From NCBI RefSeq assembly GCF_018342065.1, contig NZ_JAFDOE010000003.1, positions 248,001 to 312,000 of the forward strand: 64,000 bases of DNA, written 5' to 3'. This document shows, one piece after another, positions 27,648 to 37,887 of this stretch. Each line of letters starts with the position of its first letter. The stretch's first letter is position 1. The notes beneath the pieces are model-generated. The model worked only from the letters and a program-made list of their open reading frames with translations, did no database searches and was not told the origin of the DNA. This DNA comes from Citrobacter sp. FP75. GTDB taxonomy: Bacteria; Pseudomonadota; Gammaproteobacteria; Enterobacterales; Enterobacteriaceae. The translations under genes were made by a program, and so were the position numbers.

Positions 27648-28430
27648 ATGAAGAAGACGGTACTTGCTTTGTCTTTGCTGGTAGGACTTTCCGCAACCGC
27701 GGCCAGCTACGCAGCGCTTCCGCAGACAGTTCGTATTGGTACAGATACCACCTACGCCCCATTCTCCTCTAAAGATGCCAAAGGCGATTTTGTCGGCTTT
27801 GATATCGATCTCGGAAATGAGATGTGTAAGCGTATGCAGATTAAATGTACCTGGGTTGCCAGCGACTTTGATGCGCTAATCCCCTCCCTGAAAGCGAAGA
27901 AAATCGATGCCATCATCTCCTCGCTTTCCATCACCGAGAAGCGCCAGCAAGAGATCGCTTTCTCAGACAAACTTTACGCAGCAGACTCGCGTCTGATTGC
28001 CGCGAAAGGTTCACCGATCCAGCCCACTCTTGATTCGCTGAAGGGGAAACATGTTGGCGTACTGCAAGGCTCCACCCAGGAAGCCTACGCCAATGACACC
28101 TGGCGCAGCAAAGGCGTGGATGTGGTGGCCTATGCCAACCAGGATCTTATCTATTCTGACCTGACAGCAGGGCGTCTGGATGCCGCGTTGCAGGACGAAG
28201 TCGCAGCCAGCGAAGGGTTCCTGAAACAACCGGCAGGTAAGGACTACGATTTTGCGGGCCCTTCGGTAAAAGACAAAAAATATTTTGGCGACGGAACCGG
28301 GATTGGTTTGCGCAAAGATGATGCTGAGCTGAAAGCCGCGTTTGATAAAGCGCTGGGCGAGCTGCGCAAAGACGGTACCTACGACAAAATGGCGAAAAAG
28401 TATTTTACCTTTAATGTCTACGGTGATTAA
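27648..28430 (+). CDS. argT: Lysine/arginine/ornithine-binding periplasmic protein ArgT
   Basis: Periplasmic receptor that hands lysine, arginine and ornithine to the HisQMP transporter. The product is 260 residues. A signal peptide covers residues 1-22 (cleavage after SYA, before ALPQTVRIG). The family-3 solute-binding segments [20 protein letters not shown] and [24 protein letters not shown] are clear, and [19 protein letters not shown] near residue 170 belongs to the ligand site. It is a close paralogue of HisJ just downstream. A sigma-54 promoter precedes it. Confidence 0.96.
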   Translation: MKKTVLALSLLVGLSATAASYAALPQTVRIGTDTTYAPFSSKDAKGDFVGFDIDLGNEMCKRMQIKCTWVASDFDALIPSLKAKKIDAIISSLSITEKRQQEIAFSDKLYAADSRLIAAKGSPIQPTLDSLKGKHVGVLQGSTQEAYANDTWRSKGVDVVAYANQDLIYSDLTAGRLDAALQDEVAASEGFLKQPAGKDYDFAGPSVKDKKYFGDGTGIGLRKDDAELKAAFDKALGELRKDGTYDKMAKKYFTFNVYGD

Positions 28431-28451
28431 TACGCCGATAGGGAAATGGAC

Positions 28452-28510
28452 TGCACCATTGGGGTTAACCATTACGGTGCATAATCATTGCAGTGCACTG
28501 TTTTGGTGCC
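28452..28510 (+). promoter_or_regulatory. NtrC-like enhancer cluster upstream of hisJ
   Basis: TGCACTGTTTTGGTGCC (28494-28510) fits the NtrC consensus TGCACNNNNNTGGTGCA with one mismatch. Two weaker, overlapping 17-mers lie at 28452-28468 (left half TGCACC) and 28465-28481 (right half GGTGCA). The cluster is about 100-160 bases upstream of the sigma-54 promoter, a usual enhancer distance. Confidence 0.6.
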
Positions 28511-28611
28511 TTTATCGCTGACTTAATGAGCATGATTGCATAGTTAAGCGCTTTTCATGCAAAAAAATACCGCCGACAGGGTAGAATACTTTGCCTTGTC
28601 GGCCTGATTAA

Positions 28612-28627
28612 TGGCACGATAACTGCA
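28612..28627 (+). promoter_or_regulatory. sigma-54 promoter of hisJQMP
   Basis: TGGCACGATAACTGCA matches the sigma-54 consensus at every key base (TGGCACG, then TGCA). It lies 50 bases before the hisJ ATG, downstream of the NtrC-like cluster. The GCCGACA/TGTCGGC inverted repeat at 28572-28603 lies between them. Confidence 0.75.
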
Positions 28628-28676
28628 CCTGGTCCTGTAAAGATCCCCTATAAAAGACAGTCTGTTGAGGATAGTT

Positions 28677-29459
28677 ATGAAAAAACTGGTGTTGTCTCTT
28701 TCTCTGGTTCTGGCTTTCTCCAGCGCTACCGCAGCCTTTGCAGCTATTCCGCAAAAAGTGCGTATCGGTACCGATCCCACTTATGCCCCGTTTGAGTCGA
28801 AAAATGCGCAGGGTGAATTGGTTGGTTTTGACATCGATCTGGCGAAAGAACTCTGCAAACGCATTAATACACAGTGTACCTTCGTTGAGAACCCGCTTGA
28901 TGCGCTGATCCCTTCGTTAAAAGCGAAGAAAATCGACGCTATTATGTCTTCGCTTTCGATCACTGAAAAACGTCAGCAGGAAATCGCCTTTACCGACAAG
29001 CTTTATGCAGCAGACTCTCGTCTGGTGGTCGCTAAAGATTCCGCTATCCAGCCGACCATTGAGTCGCTGAAAGGCAAGCGTGTCGGTGTACTTCAGGGCA
29101 CAACTCAGGAAACGTTCGGCAACGAACACTGGGCGCCTAAAGGTATTGAAATTGTCTCCTATCAGGGGCAGGACAATATCTATTCTGACCTGACGGCAGG
29201 CCGTATTGACGCCGCGTTCCAGGATGAAGTTGCGGCCAGCGAAGGTTTCCTGAAGCAGCCGGTAGGCAAAGATTACAAATTCGGCGGCCCGTCTGTGAAA
29301 GATGAGAAACTGTTCGGAGTAGGTACCGGTATGGGGCTGCGCAAAGACGATAACGAACTGCGCGAAGCACTGAATAAAGCGTTTGCAGAAATGCGCGCTG
29401 ACGGGACTTACGAGAAGCTGGCGAAGAAGTACTTTGATTTTGATGTTTACGGCGGTTAA
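28677..29459 (+). CDS. hisJ: Histidine-binding periplasmic protein HisJ
   Basis: Periplasmic receptor for L-histidine that delivers it to HisQMP. The product is 260 residues. The signal peptide is residues 1-22 (cleavage after AFA, before AIPQKVRIG). Family-3 segments parallel those of Arg[41 protein letters not shown], and [19 protein letters not shown]. The ATG at 28677 follows TTGAGGATAG; the frame extends upstream to 28665 without reason. HisJ and ArgT probably arose by tandem duplication. Confidence 0.97.
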   Translation: MKKLVLSLSLVLAFSSATAAFAAIPQKVRIGTDPTYAPFESKNAQGELVGFDIDLAKELCKRINTQCTFVENPLDALIPSLKAKKIDAIMSSLSITEKRQQEIAFTDKLYAADSRLVVAKDSAIQPTIESLKGKRVGVLQGTTQETFGNEHWAPKGIEIVSYQGQDNIYSDLTAGRIDAAFQDEVAASEGFLKQPVGKDYKFGGPSVKDEKLFGVGTGMGLRKDDNELREALNKAFAEMRADGTYEKLAKKYFDFDVYGG

Positions 29460-29484
29460 TCCCCCCGTTTTTTGATAAAGCCCG

Positions 29485-29510
29485 CTCCCTCCTGCGACTG
29501 CGGGAGGGAG
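29485..29510 (+). repeat. hairpin between hisJ and hisQ
   Basis: CTCCCTCCTGC (29485-29495) pairs with GCGGGAGGGAG (29500-29510), with one G-T pair and a GACT loop. In Salmonella a REP element at this spot lowers expression of the permease genes relative to the abundant HisJ; the present hairpin is placed to do the same. Confidence 0.7.
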
Positions 29511-29551
29511 AAAAGAGGCCTAGAGCTACCACACACGACAGGACAGGCAGC

Positions 29552-30238
29552 ATGTTGTATGGCTTTTCAGGTGTAATTTTACAGGGCGCAATTGTGACGC
29601 TTGAGCTGGCTCTCAGCTCAGTGGTGCTGGCGGTTCTGATAGGTCTTGTCGGCGCGGGAGCAAAGCTGTCGCAAAGCCGGGCAATGGGGCTTATTTTCGA
29701 AGGGTATACGACGCTGATCCGCGGGGTACCCGATCTCGTCTTAATGTTGCTCATCTTTTACGGGTTACAAATCGCACTTAACGTCGTTACTGACGCTGTC
29801 GGTATCAGCCAGATTGATATCGATCCGATGGTGGCGGGGATTATCACGCTCGGTTTTATCTACGGGGCCTATTTTACCGAAACGTTCCGTGGCGCGTTTA
29901 TGGCGGTTCCCAGAGGCCATATTGAAGCGGCGACGGCGTTCGGTTTTACCAGCTCACAGATTTTCCGTCGGATTATGTTTCCGGCGATGATGCGCTACGC
30001 GCTGCCGGGAATTGGTAATAACTGGCAGGTCATCCTGAAGGCGACGGCACTGGTTTCACTGCTCGGCCTGGAAGACGTGGTGAAAGCGACACAGCTTGCC
30101 GGGAAGAGTACCTGGGAGCCGTTCTATTTTGCCGTGGTGTGCGGGGTTATCTATCTGGTGTTTACCACCGTGTCTAATGGTGTGCTGCTGTACCTTGAGC
30201 GCCGCTACTCCGTGGGTGTGAAGAGGGCTGACCTGTGA
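29552..30238 (+). CDS. hisQ: Histidine/LAO ABC transporter permease HisQ
   Basis: One of the two inner-membrane subunits of the histidine and lysine/arginine/ornithine transporter. The product is 228 residues with five likely membrane segments. The HisM/GlnP-type permease loop that contacts HisP is visible as GHIEAATAFGFTSSQIFRRIMFP, with the EAA motif. The stop overlaps the GTG start of hisM (GTGA), so the two are coupled. It follows the hisJ-hisQ hairpin. Confidence 0.96.
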   Translation: MLYGFSGVILQGAIVTLELALSSVVLAVLIGLVGAGAKLSQSRAMGLIFEGYTTLIRGVPDLVLMLLIFYGLQIALNVVTDAVGISQIDIDPMVAGIITLGFIYGAYFTETFRGAFMAVPRGHIEAATAFGFTSSQIFRRIMFPAMMRYALPGIGNNWQVILKATALVSLLGLEDVVKATQLAGKSTWEPFYFAVVCGVIYLVFTTVSNGVLLYLERRYSVGVKRADL

Positions 30239-30948
30239 TTGAGATTATTCAGGAGTACTGGAAATCCCTGTTGTGGACCGACGGCTATCGTTTTACCGGC
30301 GTGGCGATCACCCTGTGGTTGCTGATCTCATCCGTGGTGATGGGCGGGATTTTGGCGTTGTTTTTAGCGATTGGTCGCGTATCCAGCAATAAGTTTATCC
30401 AGTTTCCCATCTGGCTATTTACCTATATTTTTCGTGGGACGCCGCTTTACGTTCAACTACTGGTGTTTTATTCCGGAATGTACACGCTGGAGATCGTCAA
30501 AGGGACGGACCTCCTCAACGCGTTTTTCCGCAGCGGGCTGAATTGCACCGTGCTGGCATTAACGCTGAATACCTGCGCTTATACCACCGAGATCTTTGCC
30601 GGGGCTATACGTTCGGTGCCTCACGGTGAGATTGAAGCCGCGCGTGCCTACGGCTTTTCATCCTTCAAAATGTATCGCTGCATTATTTTGCCTTCCGCAC
30701 TGCGTATTGCACTGCCTGCGTACAGCAATGAGGTTATTTTAATGCTGCACTCCACGGCGTTGGCCTTTACGGCGACGGTGCCGGATTTGTTGAAAATTGC
30801 CCGCGATATCAACTCGGCGACCTACCAGCCGTTTACCGCCTTCGGTATTGCAGCCGTGCTGTATTTGATGATTTCGTATGTCCTGATCAGTCTGTTCCGT
30901 AAAGCGGAAAAACGCTGGTTGCAGCATGTAAAACCTTCGACGCACTGA
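30235..30948 (+). CDS. hisM: Histidine/LAO ABC transporter permease HisM
   Basis: Second permease subunit, paired with HisQ. The product is 237 residues with about five membrane segments. The EAA loop reads [21 protein letters not shown] near residue 140, and [18 protein letters not shown] is the conserved family segment. The start is GTG inside the hisQ stop. hisP follows after 7 bases. Confidence 0.96.
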   Translation: MIEIIQEYWKSLLWTDGYRFTGVAITLWLLISSVVMGGILALFLAIGRVSSNKFIQFPIWLFTYIFRGTPLYVQLLVFYSGMYTLEIVKGTDLLNAFFRSGLNCTVLALTLNTCAYTTEIFAGAIRSVPHGEIEAARAYGFSSFKMYRCIILPSALRIALPAYSNEVILMLHSTALAFTATVPDLLKIARDINSATYQPFTAFGIAAVLYLMISYVLISLFRKAEKRWLQHVKPSTH

Positions 30949-30955
30949 GAACATC

Positions 30956-31729
30956 ATGTCTGAAAATAAATTAAACGTTATCGATTTACACAAACACTAC
31001 GGCGAACATGAAGTGCTGAAAGGGGTATCGCTGCAGGCTAATGCGGGCGATGTTATCAGTATTATTGGTTCGTCAGGTTCCGGTAAAAGTACCTTTCTGC
31101 GCTGCATTAACTTTCTCGAAAAACCCAGCGCTGGGTCGATTGTGGTCAGTGGTCAGAATATTGGTCTGGTGCGCGACAAAGACGGCCAGCTTAAGGTGGC
31201 GGACAAAAATCAGCTGCGTCTGCTGCGCACGCGCCTGACCATGGTCTTTCAGCACTTTAACCTGTGGAGCCACATGACGGTGCTGGAAAACGTCATGGAA
31301 GCGCCCATTCAGGTGTTGGGGCTGAGCAAGCAGGAAGCCCGCGAGCGCGCGGTGAAATATCTGGCAAAAGTGGGTATCGATGAACGCGCGCAGGGTAAAT
31401 ATCCGGTGCATCTGTCCGGTGGTCAGCAGCAGCGTGTCTCCATTGCGCGCGCGCTGGCGATGGAGCCTGAGGTGCTGCTTTTTGATGAACCGACGTCAGC
31501 CCTTGATCCTGAGCTGGTGGGTGAAGTGCTGCGCATTATGCAAAAACTGGCCGAAGAGGGGAAAACCATGGTGGTCGTCACCCACGAAATGGGATTTGCC
31601 CGTCATGTCTCCACGCACGTAATTTTCCTGCATCAGGGGAAAATTGAAGAAGAAGGCAATCCGGAGCAGGTCTTCGGTAATCCGCAAAGCCCACGTTTAC
31701 AACAGTTCCTTAAAGGATCGCTGAAGTAA
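30956..31729 (+). CDS. hisP: Histidine/LAO ABC transporter ATPase HisP
   Basis: ATP-hydrolysing subunit, present as a dimer on HisQM. The product is 257 residues. Walker A is GSSGSGKST near residue 40, the ABC signature is LSGGQQQR near residue 154, and Walker B is [13 protein letters not shown] near residue 174; the switch histidine is in [10 protein letters not shown]. The C-terminal [14 protein letters not shown] is typical of the polar amino-acid ATPases. It is the last gene of the operon, followed by a REP unit. Confidence 0.97.
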   Translation: MSENKLNVIDLHKHYGEHEVLKGVSLQANAGDVISIIGSSGSGKSTFLRCINFLEKPSAGSIVVSGQNIGLVRDKDGQLKVADKNQLRLLRTRLTMVFQHFNLWSHMTVLENVMEAPIQVLGLSKQEARERAVKYLAKVGIDERAQGKYPVHLSGGQQQRVSIARALAMEPEVLLFDEPTSALDPELVGEVLRIMQKLAEEGKTMVVVTHEMGFARHVSTHVIFLHQGKIEEEGNPEQVFGNPQSPRLQQFLKGSLK

Positions 31730-31739
31730 GCGAGTGATT

Positions 31740-31769
31740 GCCTGGCGGCGCGTCGCTTGCCGGGCTTAC
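31740..31769. repeat. REP unit between hisP and the GNAT gene
   Basis: GCCTGGCGGCGCGTCGCTTG followed by CCGGGCTTAC fits the REP consensus. The stop codon of the convergent GNAT gene lies inside it. Confidence 0.7.
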
Positions 31770-32275
31770 GACTTGCTGCACCCCAGACGATAAACCCAGT
31801 CGTCATAACGCACACCGTTCACTTCATACGCTTGCTCAAGCACCTGGGTTCGCACAAAGCCGGTCTTCTCCAGTATGCGCACGGAGCCTTTATTGTCTGC
31901 CAGTACGTAGGCGTTGATTGCCGTTACGCCAACGTGCTGAAAGGCATAATCGCATACCGCGCGCACCGCCTCGCTGGCGATACCTTTTCCCTGTGCCTGT
32001 GGAATGATGACGTAACCAATGTCGGCTTCCTGCGGATAAAGATGGCTAATCTGTAAGCCAATATCACCCAGCGGGGTCGCGTCATGATGTTGGCGGATGA
32101 CGAAAGTATGTGCCGCATTCAACCGTCGGGCGAACAGCAGGCGCGTTTCTTTTGCCGGGGAGATATCGCCCATAAAACGCATAATGTCCGGACTTTCGCG
32201 CAGCCGCAGGAAAAACGGCCAGTCAGTCGGTTGAAACGGGGAGAGGGTAAGTCGCGGGGTGGTAATTATCGCCAT
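31766..32275 (-). CDS. GNAT-family N-acetyltransferase (RimJ/RimL-like)
   Basis: A 169-residue acetyltransferase of the RimJ/RimL-like GNAT type. It has the N-terminal TPRLTLSPF strand, the acetyl-CoA loop QAQGKGIASEAVRAV (motif A, QxxGxG) near residue 97, and the C-terminal NKGSVRILEKTGF helix. The substrate cannot be told from sequence; protein N-termini, polyamines and antibiotics are possible in the family. In E. coli K-12 the position between hisP and yfcH is held by yfcI (rpnB), so this is a local gene-content difference. It is convergent with hisP and upstream of yfcH on the same strand. Confidence 0.85.
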   Translation of the reverse strand: MAIITTPRLTLSPFQPTDWPFFLRLRESPDIMRFMGDISPAKETRLLFARRLNAAHTFVIRQHHDATPLGDIGLQISHLYPQEADIGYVIIPQAQGKGIASEAVRAVCDYAFQHVGVTAINAYVLADNKGSVRILEKTGFVRTQVLEQAYEVNGVRYDDWVYRLGCSKS

Positions 32276-32345
32276 AAATTCGCCATTACAGAAGTCAGGT
32301 CTATAACCTTACCACCGTAATGGCGACAGTAAACAGCAATCGGAC

Positions 32346-33239
32346 TTATCGAATGACGTCGGCCAGCGCTTCCTCTAAGTCATACCAGCGAAACGCAAAA
32401 CCGGAGGCTTCCAGCCGCTTAGGTAATGCGCGCTGACCGCCAAGGACCAGCACTGAGGATTCCCCCATCAGCAACCGCATAGCCGTGGCGGGAACGCGTA
32501 AGATGGCGGGGCGATTCAAAGCATGACCCAGCGCATGGGCAAATTGTTCGTTACGCACCGGGTATGGTGAGACCATATTGAATGGACCGCGCAAATCGTT
32601 ATCCAGCAGCCAGATGATCGCGTTGACCATATCATCAATATGGATCCAGGCCAGATACTGACGCCCGTTGCCGATGGGACCGCCCAGACCAAGGCGAAAC
32701 GGTGGGACCATTTTCCCCAGGATCCCGCCCGCCGGTGCCAGCACGACGCCGGTACGCAGCAGGCAGACGCGCGTGTTATCGCTTTGCGCAGCGCTGGCAA
32801 TTTGCTCCCAGCGGGCGCACAGCTTGTGGGTAAATTCGTTGTGCGGAGGGTCTTCCTCCGTGACAACCACTTCGCCCAGATCGCCGTAGTAGCCCATTGC
32901 GGAACCGGAAATTAACACCGCCGGCGGTGCATCGCTGGCCTTGATTAAATCGACCAGTTTCTGGGTTATTCCCCAACGACTCTGGCACAGACGTTCCTTT
33001 TGCTCAGTCGTCCAGCGCTTATCGGCGATAGGCTCGCCGGCAAGGTTTACGATAGCGTCGATGCCATTGAGGTTGGGTCTGCCCTCCAGCCCTTTCCAGA
33101 GTGTAACCCGGGAGTCCAGAATCTGGCTGGCCTTATCAGGGGTGCGTGTCACCACGGTTATCTGATGTCCCAGTTCCAGCAGGCGGGGGATCAAATGGCG
33201 TCCAATCAGGCCAGTACCGCCGGTAATCAGAATCTGCAT
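32346..33239 (-). CDS. yfcH: SDR-type NAD(P)-binding epimerase family protein YfcH
   Basis: A 297-residue extended short-chain dehydrogenase (TIGR01777/SDR39U type) of unknown substrate, matching E. coli YfcH in length. The nucleotide-binding motif is [10 protein letters not shown] at residues 7-16. A C-terminal DUF1731-like segment holds [18 protein letters not shown]. Homologues of this kind include the plant plastid division protein GIANT CHLOROPLAST 1 (family knowledge). It lies 19 bases after folX on the same strand and is probably in its transcript. Confidence 0.92.
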   Translation of the reverse strand: MQILITGGTGLIGRHLIPRLLELGHQITVVTRTPDKASQILDSRVTLWKGLEGRPNLNGIDAIVNLAGEPIADKRWTTEQKERLCQSRWGITQKLVDLIKASDAPPAVLISGSAMGYYGDLGEVVVTEEDPPHNEFTHKLCARWEQIASAAQSDNTRVCLLRTGVVLAPAGGILGKMVPPFRLGLGGPIGNGRQYLAWIHIDDMVNAIIWLLDNDLRGPFNMVSPYPVRNEQFAHALGHALNRPAILRVPATAMRLLMGESSVLVLGGQRALPKRLEASGFAFRWYDLEEALADVIR

Positions 33240-33258
33240 ATCGCCTCCCGGATAGTGG

Positions 33259-33621
33259 TTATCGCTGCCAGCTCAGCGTCATGGACACGGAGTCGGCGTA
33301 GCGTAATGCGTGAAGTTTGTCGATCTCCACTTCAGCATAAGTGACCCAGTGATGTTCACGTGCGATATCGAGCACATCCTGGGTTAATTTTTCCAATAAT
33401 GAGAAGCGGTTATTCTCTACGTGCGAAATAATGTTTTTGGTGATAGTGCGATAATTCAACGCATCGTTGATATCTTCGCTGGATCGGGCTTTGTCTGCCG
33501 GGTAGTGAATGGCGATGTTAATGACGATATCCTGGCGGTTCAGGATCTCCTCTTCTTTGATGCCAATAAAAGTGCGCAGACGAAGGTTTTTTATACGAAT
33601 AATCGCGTCAGGTTGTGACAT
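33259..33621 (-). CDS. folX: Dihydroneopterin triphosphate 2'-epimerase FolX
   Basis: Converts dihydroneopterin triphosphate to dihydromonapterin triphosphate, the first step toward the tetrahydromonapterin cofactor. The product is 120 residues and very close to E. coli FolX. It belongs to the FolB/FolX tunnelling fold, with [16 protein letters not shown] near the start and the catalytic-region [12 protein letters not shown]. The start is ATG 33621 after a GGAGGAAAC ribosome site; the frame is open to 33660 but that would bury the site. Confidence 0.95.
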   Translation of the reverse strand: MSQPDAIIRIKNLRLRTFIGIKEEEILNRQDIVINIAIHYPADKARSSEDINDALNYRTITKNIISHVENNRFSLLEKLTQDVLDIAREHHWVTYAEVEIDKLHALRYADSVSMTLSWQR

Positions 33622-33675
33622 TGCAGGTTTCCTCCATGTATGAACCTCTGCATGATACACGAGAACCGAATTACG

Positions 33676-34311
33676 TTACCTCTTCTCACTCTGGGTGTGC
33701 TGCAAAGCACGTTCTGTGGCGGGCCGCGTACGAATGCGTTCGTACCAGTTATTGACCGCCGGATAATTGTCGAGATCGATGCGCTGGCGCTGATGGGCAT
33801 TAATCCACGGCCAGCAGGCAATATCCGCAATGCTATAGTGATCGCCACCCAGCCAGGGGGATATTTCCAGACGTTTGTTCATCACGTTGTACAGCCGCTG
33901 GGTTTCAACCTGATATCGCTCAATGGCGTAAGGGATGGTCTGGGGGGCGAAGTGATTGAAATGGTGATTCTGGCCCAGCATGGGACCCAGACCGCTAACC
34001 TGCCAGAACAGCCACTGCAGCGTGGTATGGCGTTCGCGTAATTCGCCGCTGAGCAGCTTGCCGCTCTTCTCCGCCAGGTAGAGTAAAATTTCACCCGACT
34101 CAAACAAGCTAAGCGGCTTACCGCCGTCTTCCGGGGTGTGATCAACAATGGCCGGGATTTTATTATTTGGCGAGATTTGCAGAAAATCCGGGTGAAATTG
34201 ATTCCCTTTGCTGATATCGATATGAATCAGGCGGTATTGCAACTGCGCTTCTTCGAGGAACAACGTGATTTTGTGACCGTTGGGCGTTGGGGTGTAGTAG
34301 AGATCGATCAT
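33676..34311 (-). CDS. yfcG: Nu-class glutathione transferase-like disulfide reductase YfcG
   Basis: Glutathione-dependent disulfide-bond reductase of the Nu class. The product is 211 residues (E. coli 215). The N-terminal thioredoxin-fold domain begins MIDLYYTPTPNGHKITLFLEE, with threonine and asparagine in place of a catalytic cysteine, as in YfcG. ISPNNKIPAIVDH and FESGEILLYLAEKSG form the glutathione site, and the helical C-terminal domain follows. The ATG at 34311 gives the family start. It is divergent from yfcF, also a glutathione transferase homologue. Confidence 0.94.
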   Translation of the reverse strand: MIDLYYTPTPNGHKITLFLEEAQLQYRLIHIDISKGNQFHPDFLQISPNNKIPAIVDHTPEDGGKPLSLFESGEILLYLAEKSGKLLSGELRERHTTLQWLFWQVSGLGPMLGQNHHFNHFAPQTIPYAIERYQVETQRLYNVMNKRLEISPWLGGDHYSIADIACWPWINAHQRQRIDLDNYPAVNNWYERIRTRPATERALQHTQSEKR

Positions 34312-34399
34312 ATTCAGCGTCCGTTGAGTGATGAACCAGGTCATTACAAGTATAGAAAGCCTCCAGATGTACGTGAGTTTTCATCAAGTGACAGGGTAA

Positions 34400-35092
<693 letters not shown>

Positions 35093-35144
35093 TAATCGAG
35101 CCATAATCCAGTATCATTAAAAGGTATTTTACGACGAGGAGTGA

Positions 35145-35699
35145 GTGATGAAACTGATGTTCGCATCGGACATTCATGGGTCGTTGCCAGCCACGGAACG
35201 CGTGCTTGAGTTGTTTGCCCACAGCGGTGCGCAATGGCTGGTGATATTGGGTGATATTTTAAACCACGGTCCGCGTAATGCCCTGCCACAAGGCTATGCG
35301 CCTGCGCAGGTTGCCGACCGTTTGAACGAACTGGCGTCGCGTATCATTGCGGTACGCGGCAATTGCGACAGCGAAGTGGATCAGATGCTCCTGCATTTTC
35401 CAATAACCGCGCCGTGGCAGCAGATTCTGACAGAAAACCAGCGGCTCTTTTTGACCCACGGGCATCTTTTTGGTCCGGAAAACCTCCCGGCGCTTAATGC
35501 AGGTGATGTGCTGATTTATGGGCATACGCATCTGCCGGTTGCCGAGAAGCGTGGCGATATTTATCACTTTAACCCCGGTTCGGTCAGTATTCCGAAGGGA
35601 GGTTTTACGGCAAGCTACGGGATTCTGGATGATAATGTTCTCAGCGTAATGGCACTCAATGATCAAAGTGTTATTGCGCAGATCGAGATTAATCCGTAA
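35145..35699 (+). CDS. yfcE: Metallophosphodiesterase YfcE
   Basis: Manganese-dependent phosphodiesterase of the calcineurin-like (MJ0936) type, shown in E. coli to act on model bis-phosphodiester substrates; the cell substrate is unknown. The product is 184 residues. All metal motifs are present: DIHGS near residue 9, GDILNHGP near 36, GNCD near 74, and GHLFGP and GHTH further on. The start may be GTG 35145 or the following ATG 35148; the AGGAGT site suits either. Confidence 0.93.
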   Translation: MMKLMFASDIHGSLPATERVLELFAHSGAQWLVILGDILNHGPRNALPQGYAPAQVADRLNELASRIIAVRGNCDSEVDQMLLHFPITAPWQQILTENQRLFLTHGHLFGPENLPALNAGDVLIYGHTHLPVAEKRGDIYHFNPGSVSIPKGGFTASYGILDDNVLSVMALNDQSVIAQIEINP

Positions 35700-35755
35700 G
35701 TTACCCCACAAACGTAAACGCGCCGTAAGAGCGCTAGAAAAAAGAAGGTTTCCTG

Positions 35756-36310
35756 ATGGTGGAACAGCGTCGTTTGGCAAGTACGGAATGGGTGGATATT
35801 GTGAATGAAGACAACGAAGTCATCGCACAGTCCAGCCGGGAACAAATGCGGGCGCAACGCCTACGTCATCGCGCAACGTATATCGTCGTGCACGACGGTA
35901 TGGGCAAAATTCTGGTTCAGCGTCGCACCGAGACAAAAGATTTTTTGCCCGGCATGCTGGATGCCACCGCAGGTGGCGTTGTCCAGGCGGATGAGCAAAT
36001 GCTTGAATCCGCGCGTCGTGAAGCGGAAGAAGAGTTGGGCATTGCGGGCGTGCCGTTTGCTGAACACGGTCAGTTCTATTTTGAAGATAAGAACTGTCGC
36101 GTATGGGGCGGGTTGTTTAGCTGCGTATCCCACGGTCCGTTTGCGCTGCAGGAAGAAGAAATCAGCGAAGTCTGCTGGCTGACGCCGGAAGAGATTACCG
36201 CGCGCTGCGACGAGTTCACCCCGGACTCGCTGAAAGCGCTGGCGCTGTGGATGACCCGCAACGCCAAGAATGAAGCGGCGAAAGCCGAAAAACAGGAAGA
36301 GGCGGAGTAA
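35756..36310 (+). CDS. yfcD: Nudix hydrolase YfcD
   Basis: A 184-residue Nudix-family hydrolase related to isopentenyl-diphosphate isomerase-like members; the substrate is unknown. The Nudix box is complete, from GGVVQADE to REAEEELGI (residues about 76-98). The N-terminal segment [13 protein letters not shown] and [19 protein letters not shown] are typical of the YfcD group. The C-terminus is lysine/glutamate-rich and slightly longer than in E. coli (180). Start ATG 35756 follows AAGAAGGTTTCCTG. Confidence 0.92.
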   Translation: MVEQRRLASTEWVDIVNEDNEVIAQSSREQMRAQRLRHRATYIVVHDGMGKILVQRRTETKDFLPGMLDATAGGVVQADEQMLESARREAEEELGIAGVPFAEHGQFYFEDKNCRVWGGLFSCVSHGPFALQEEEISEVCWLTPEEITARCDEFTPDSLKALALWMTRNAKNEAAKAEKQEEAE

Positions 36311-36319
36311 AATCTGCTC

Positions 36320-36367
36320 GTCCGGCCTACAGCGTCGAGAAATCGTGTAGGCCGGACAATTGTTTTT
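36320..36367. repeat. REP palindrome with T-run, between yfcD and yfcC
   Basis: GTCCGGCCTACA (36320-36331) pairs perfectly with TGTAGGCCGGAC (36346-36357). TTGTTTTTT follows, so it can act as a terminator for yfcD. The convergent yfcC stops beside it. Confidence 0.75.
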
Positions 36368-37887
36368 TAATGATAACCCATTATCTGCGCACCAATTACC
36401 ACCACGCTGGACATAATAAACAGCAGACCGAGCAGCGTGGCGCCGACCTTCAGCCAGTTGCGGAAGTCCACCCGGCAAACGCCTAACGTCGCCATCAGTG
36501 ACGCCGACGTAGGATAGATAATATGACTGAATCCGTCGCCAAACTGAAAGGCCAGCACGGTGACCTGACGGTTGACGCCAACCAGGTCGCCTAACGGTGC
36601 CAGCAGCGGCATGGTTAACGCCGCCTGACCCGAGCCGGAAGTGACGAAGAAATTAAACACCGCCTGGAACAGCAGCATAAACCACGCCGCAATGGCGTTA
36701 TCCAGACCGCTAATGCCGTTGGCGATGCTGTGCAGCAGGGTATTCAGCACGCTGGCATCTCCCGCCTCGCCATTGCCTACCAGCAGCAATATCCCTTTGG
36801 CAAAACCGACCAGCAGGGCAGGGGCAATCATCATGCGCGCGCCCTCAGTAAATGAGGAAGCCATAATGTTGACCGTCATCCCGTTGAGCCGAAAGACCAC
36901 GCCGATGATGCCAATTACCAGCCCCATGGTGAAGAACTGGCTGGCGATCTCAGGAATGAACCATGCGTTGACAATAACGCCCCAGATGACCCACACGATC
37001 ACGCCCGTTAGCACCATCAACACCAGCCAGTCGCCGAGCGTAAAGCGACGCTCAATGACCTCATCCTGTTGTTCGCGGAAGAAACGGTCTGATTCATGAA
37101 CGCGGGACAGCAGGGGATTCTTTTTGATGCGCGCCGCGTAGGCCAGCGTGAAGGTCAGGCCAATCATCGTGGCAACAACCCACACCACGATGCGCAAACC
37201 TGAGCCGGAGAGCACTGGAACGCCCGCAATACCCTGCGCGACCACCACGCAGAACGGGTTCATCCACGAACTGGCAAAACCTATTTGGGTGGCAATATAG
37301 GTCACCAGCACGGTGGTAATGCTGTCGTAACCTAAGCGCACCATCAGCGGCGCGATAACAATGGCAAAGGCGACCGCCTCTTCCCCCATGCCAAATACCG
37401 CCCCGCCTAAAGAGAAGAGAATAAACAGCACCGGGATAAACAAGACCTCGTTACCCCGGGTATGGCGGATGAGCGCCAGGATGCCGTTATCAATGGTTCC
37501 GGTGCGCATAACGATGCCAAACGCGCCGCCAATCACCAGCATAAACATAATGATACCAACGGCAGTACCGAATTTAGAGCCGGAGGTTAACCCTTCGAAC
37601 GGAAAGTTCATCAATCCAGGGCTTTCATCGCCGGTGGTAAAAAATTTAACCCGGTGATACTGCTCTTCTCCCGCCTCGTTGGTCAGAATGCGAAAAGAGT
37701 GGGGGTCGACTACCTTACGGGTTTTGGTTTGCCCATCAACCTGGTACTGTACCTCCTGGCTGTCGAACATCCCGACGGGAATAACCCAGGTTGCCAGGCT
37801 GGTTAAAATGGCGACGAAAAAAATAATCACTAGCGTATCGGGCATGGCCCATTTTTTCGCGGGTTGTGATTCTGTTACTGCTGACAT
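36367..37887 (-). CDS. yfcC: YfcC family inner-membrane transporter
   Basis: A 506-residue polytopic membrane protein, the length of E. coli YfcC, in the DcuC/AbgT-like ion-transporter group (C4-dicarboxylate or basic amino-acid antiporter relatives). Transport has not been fixed for YfcC; an effect on acetate metabolism has been reported in E. coli, which fits its place beside ackA-pta. About twelve hydrophobic segments are seen. A large periplasmic loop follows the first (VQYQVDGQTKTRKVVDPHSF), and the conserved GMGEEAVAFAIVIAPLMVRLG lies near residue 165. Confidence 0.9.
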   Translation of the reverse strand: MSAVTESQPAKKWAMPDTLVIIFFVAILTSLATWVIPVGMFDSQEVQYQVDGQTKTRKVVDPHSFRILTNEAGEEQYHRVKFFTTGDESPGLMNFPFEGLTSGSKFGTAVGIIMFMLVIGGAFGIVMRTGTIDNGILALIRHTRGNEVLFIPVLFILFSLGGAVFGMGEEAVAFAIVIAPLMVRLGYDSITTVLVTYIATQIGFASSWMNPFCVVVAQGIAGVPVLSGSGLRIVVWVVATMIGLTFTLAYAARIKKNPLLSRVHESDRFFREQQDEVIERRFTLGDWLVLMVLTGVIVWVIWGVIVNAWFIPEIASQFFTMGLVIGIIGVVFRLNGMTVNIMASSFTEGARMMIAPALLVGFAKGILLLVGNGEAGDASVLNTLLHSIANGISGLDNAIAAWFMLLFQAVFNFFVTSGSGQAALTMPLLAPLGDLVGVNRQVTVLAFQFGDGFSHIIYPTSASLMATLGVCRVDFRNWLKVGATLLGLLFIMSSVVVIGAQIMGYH

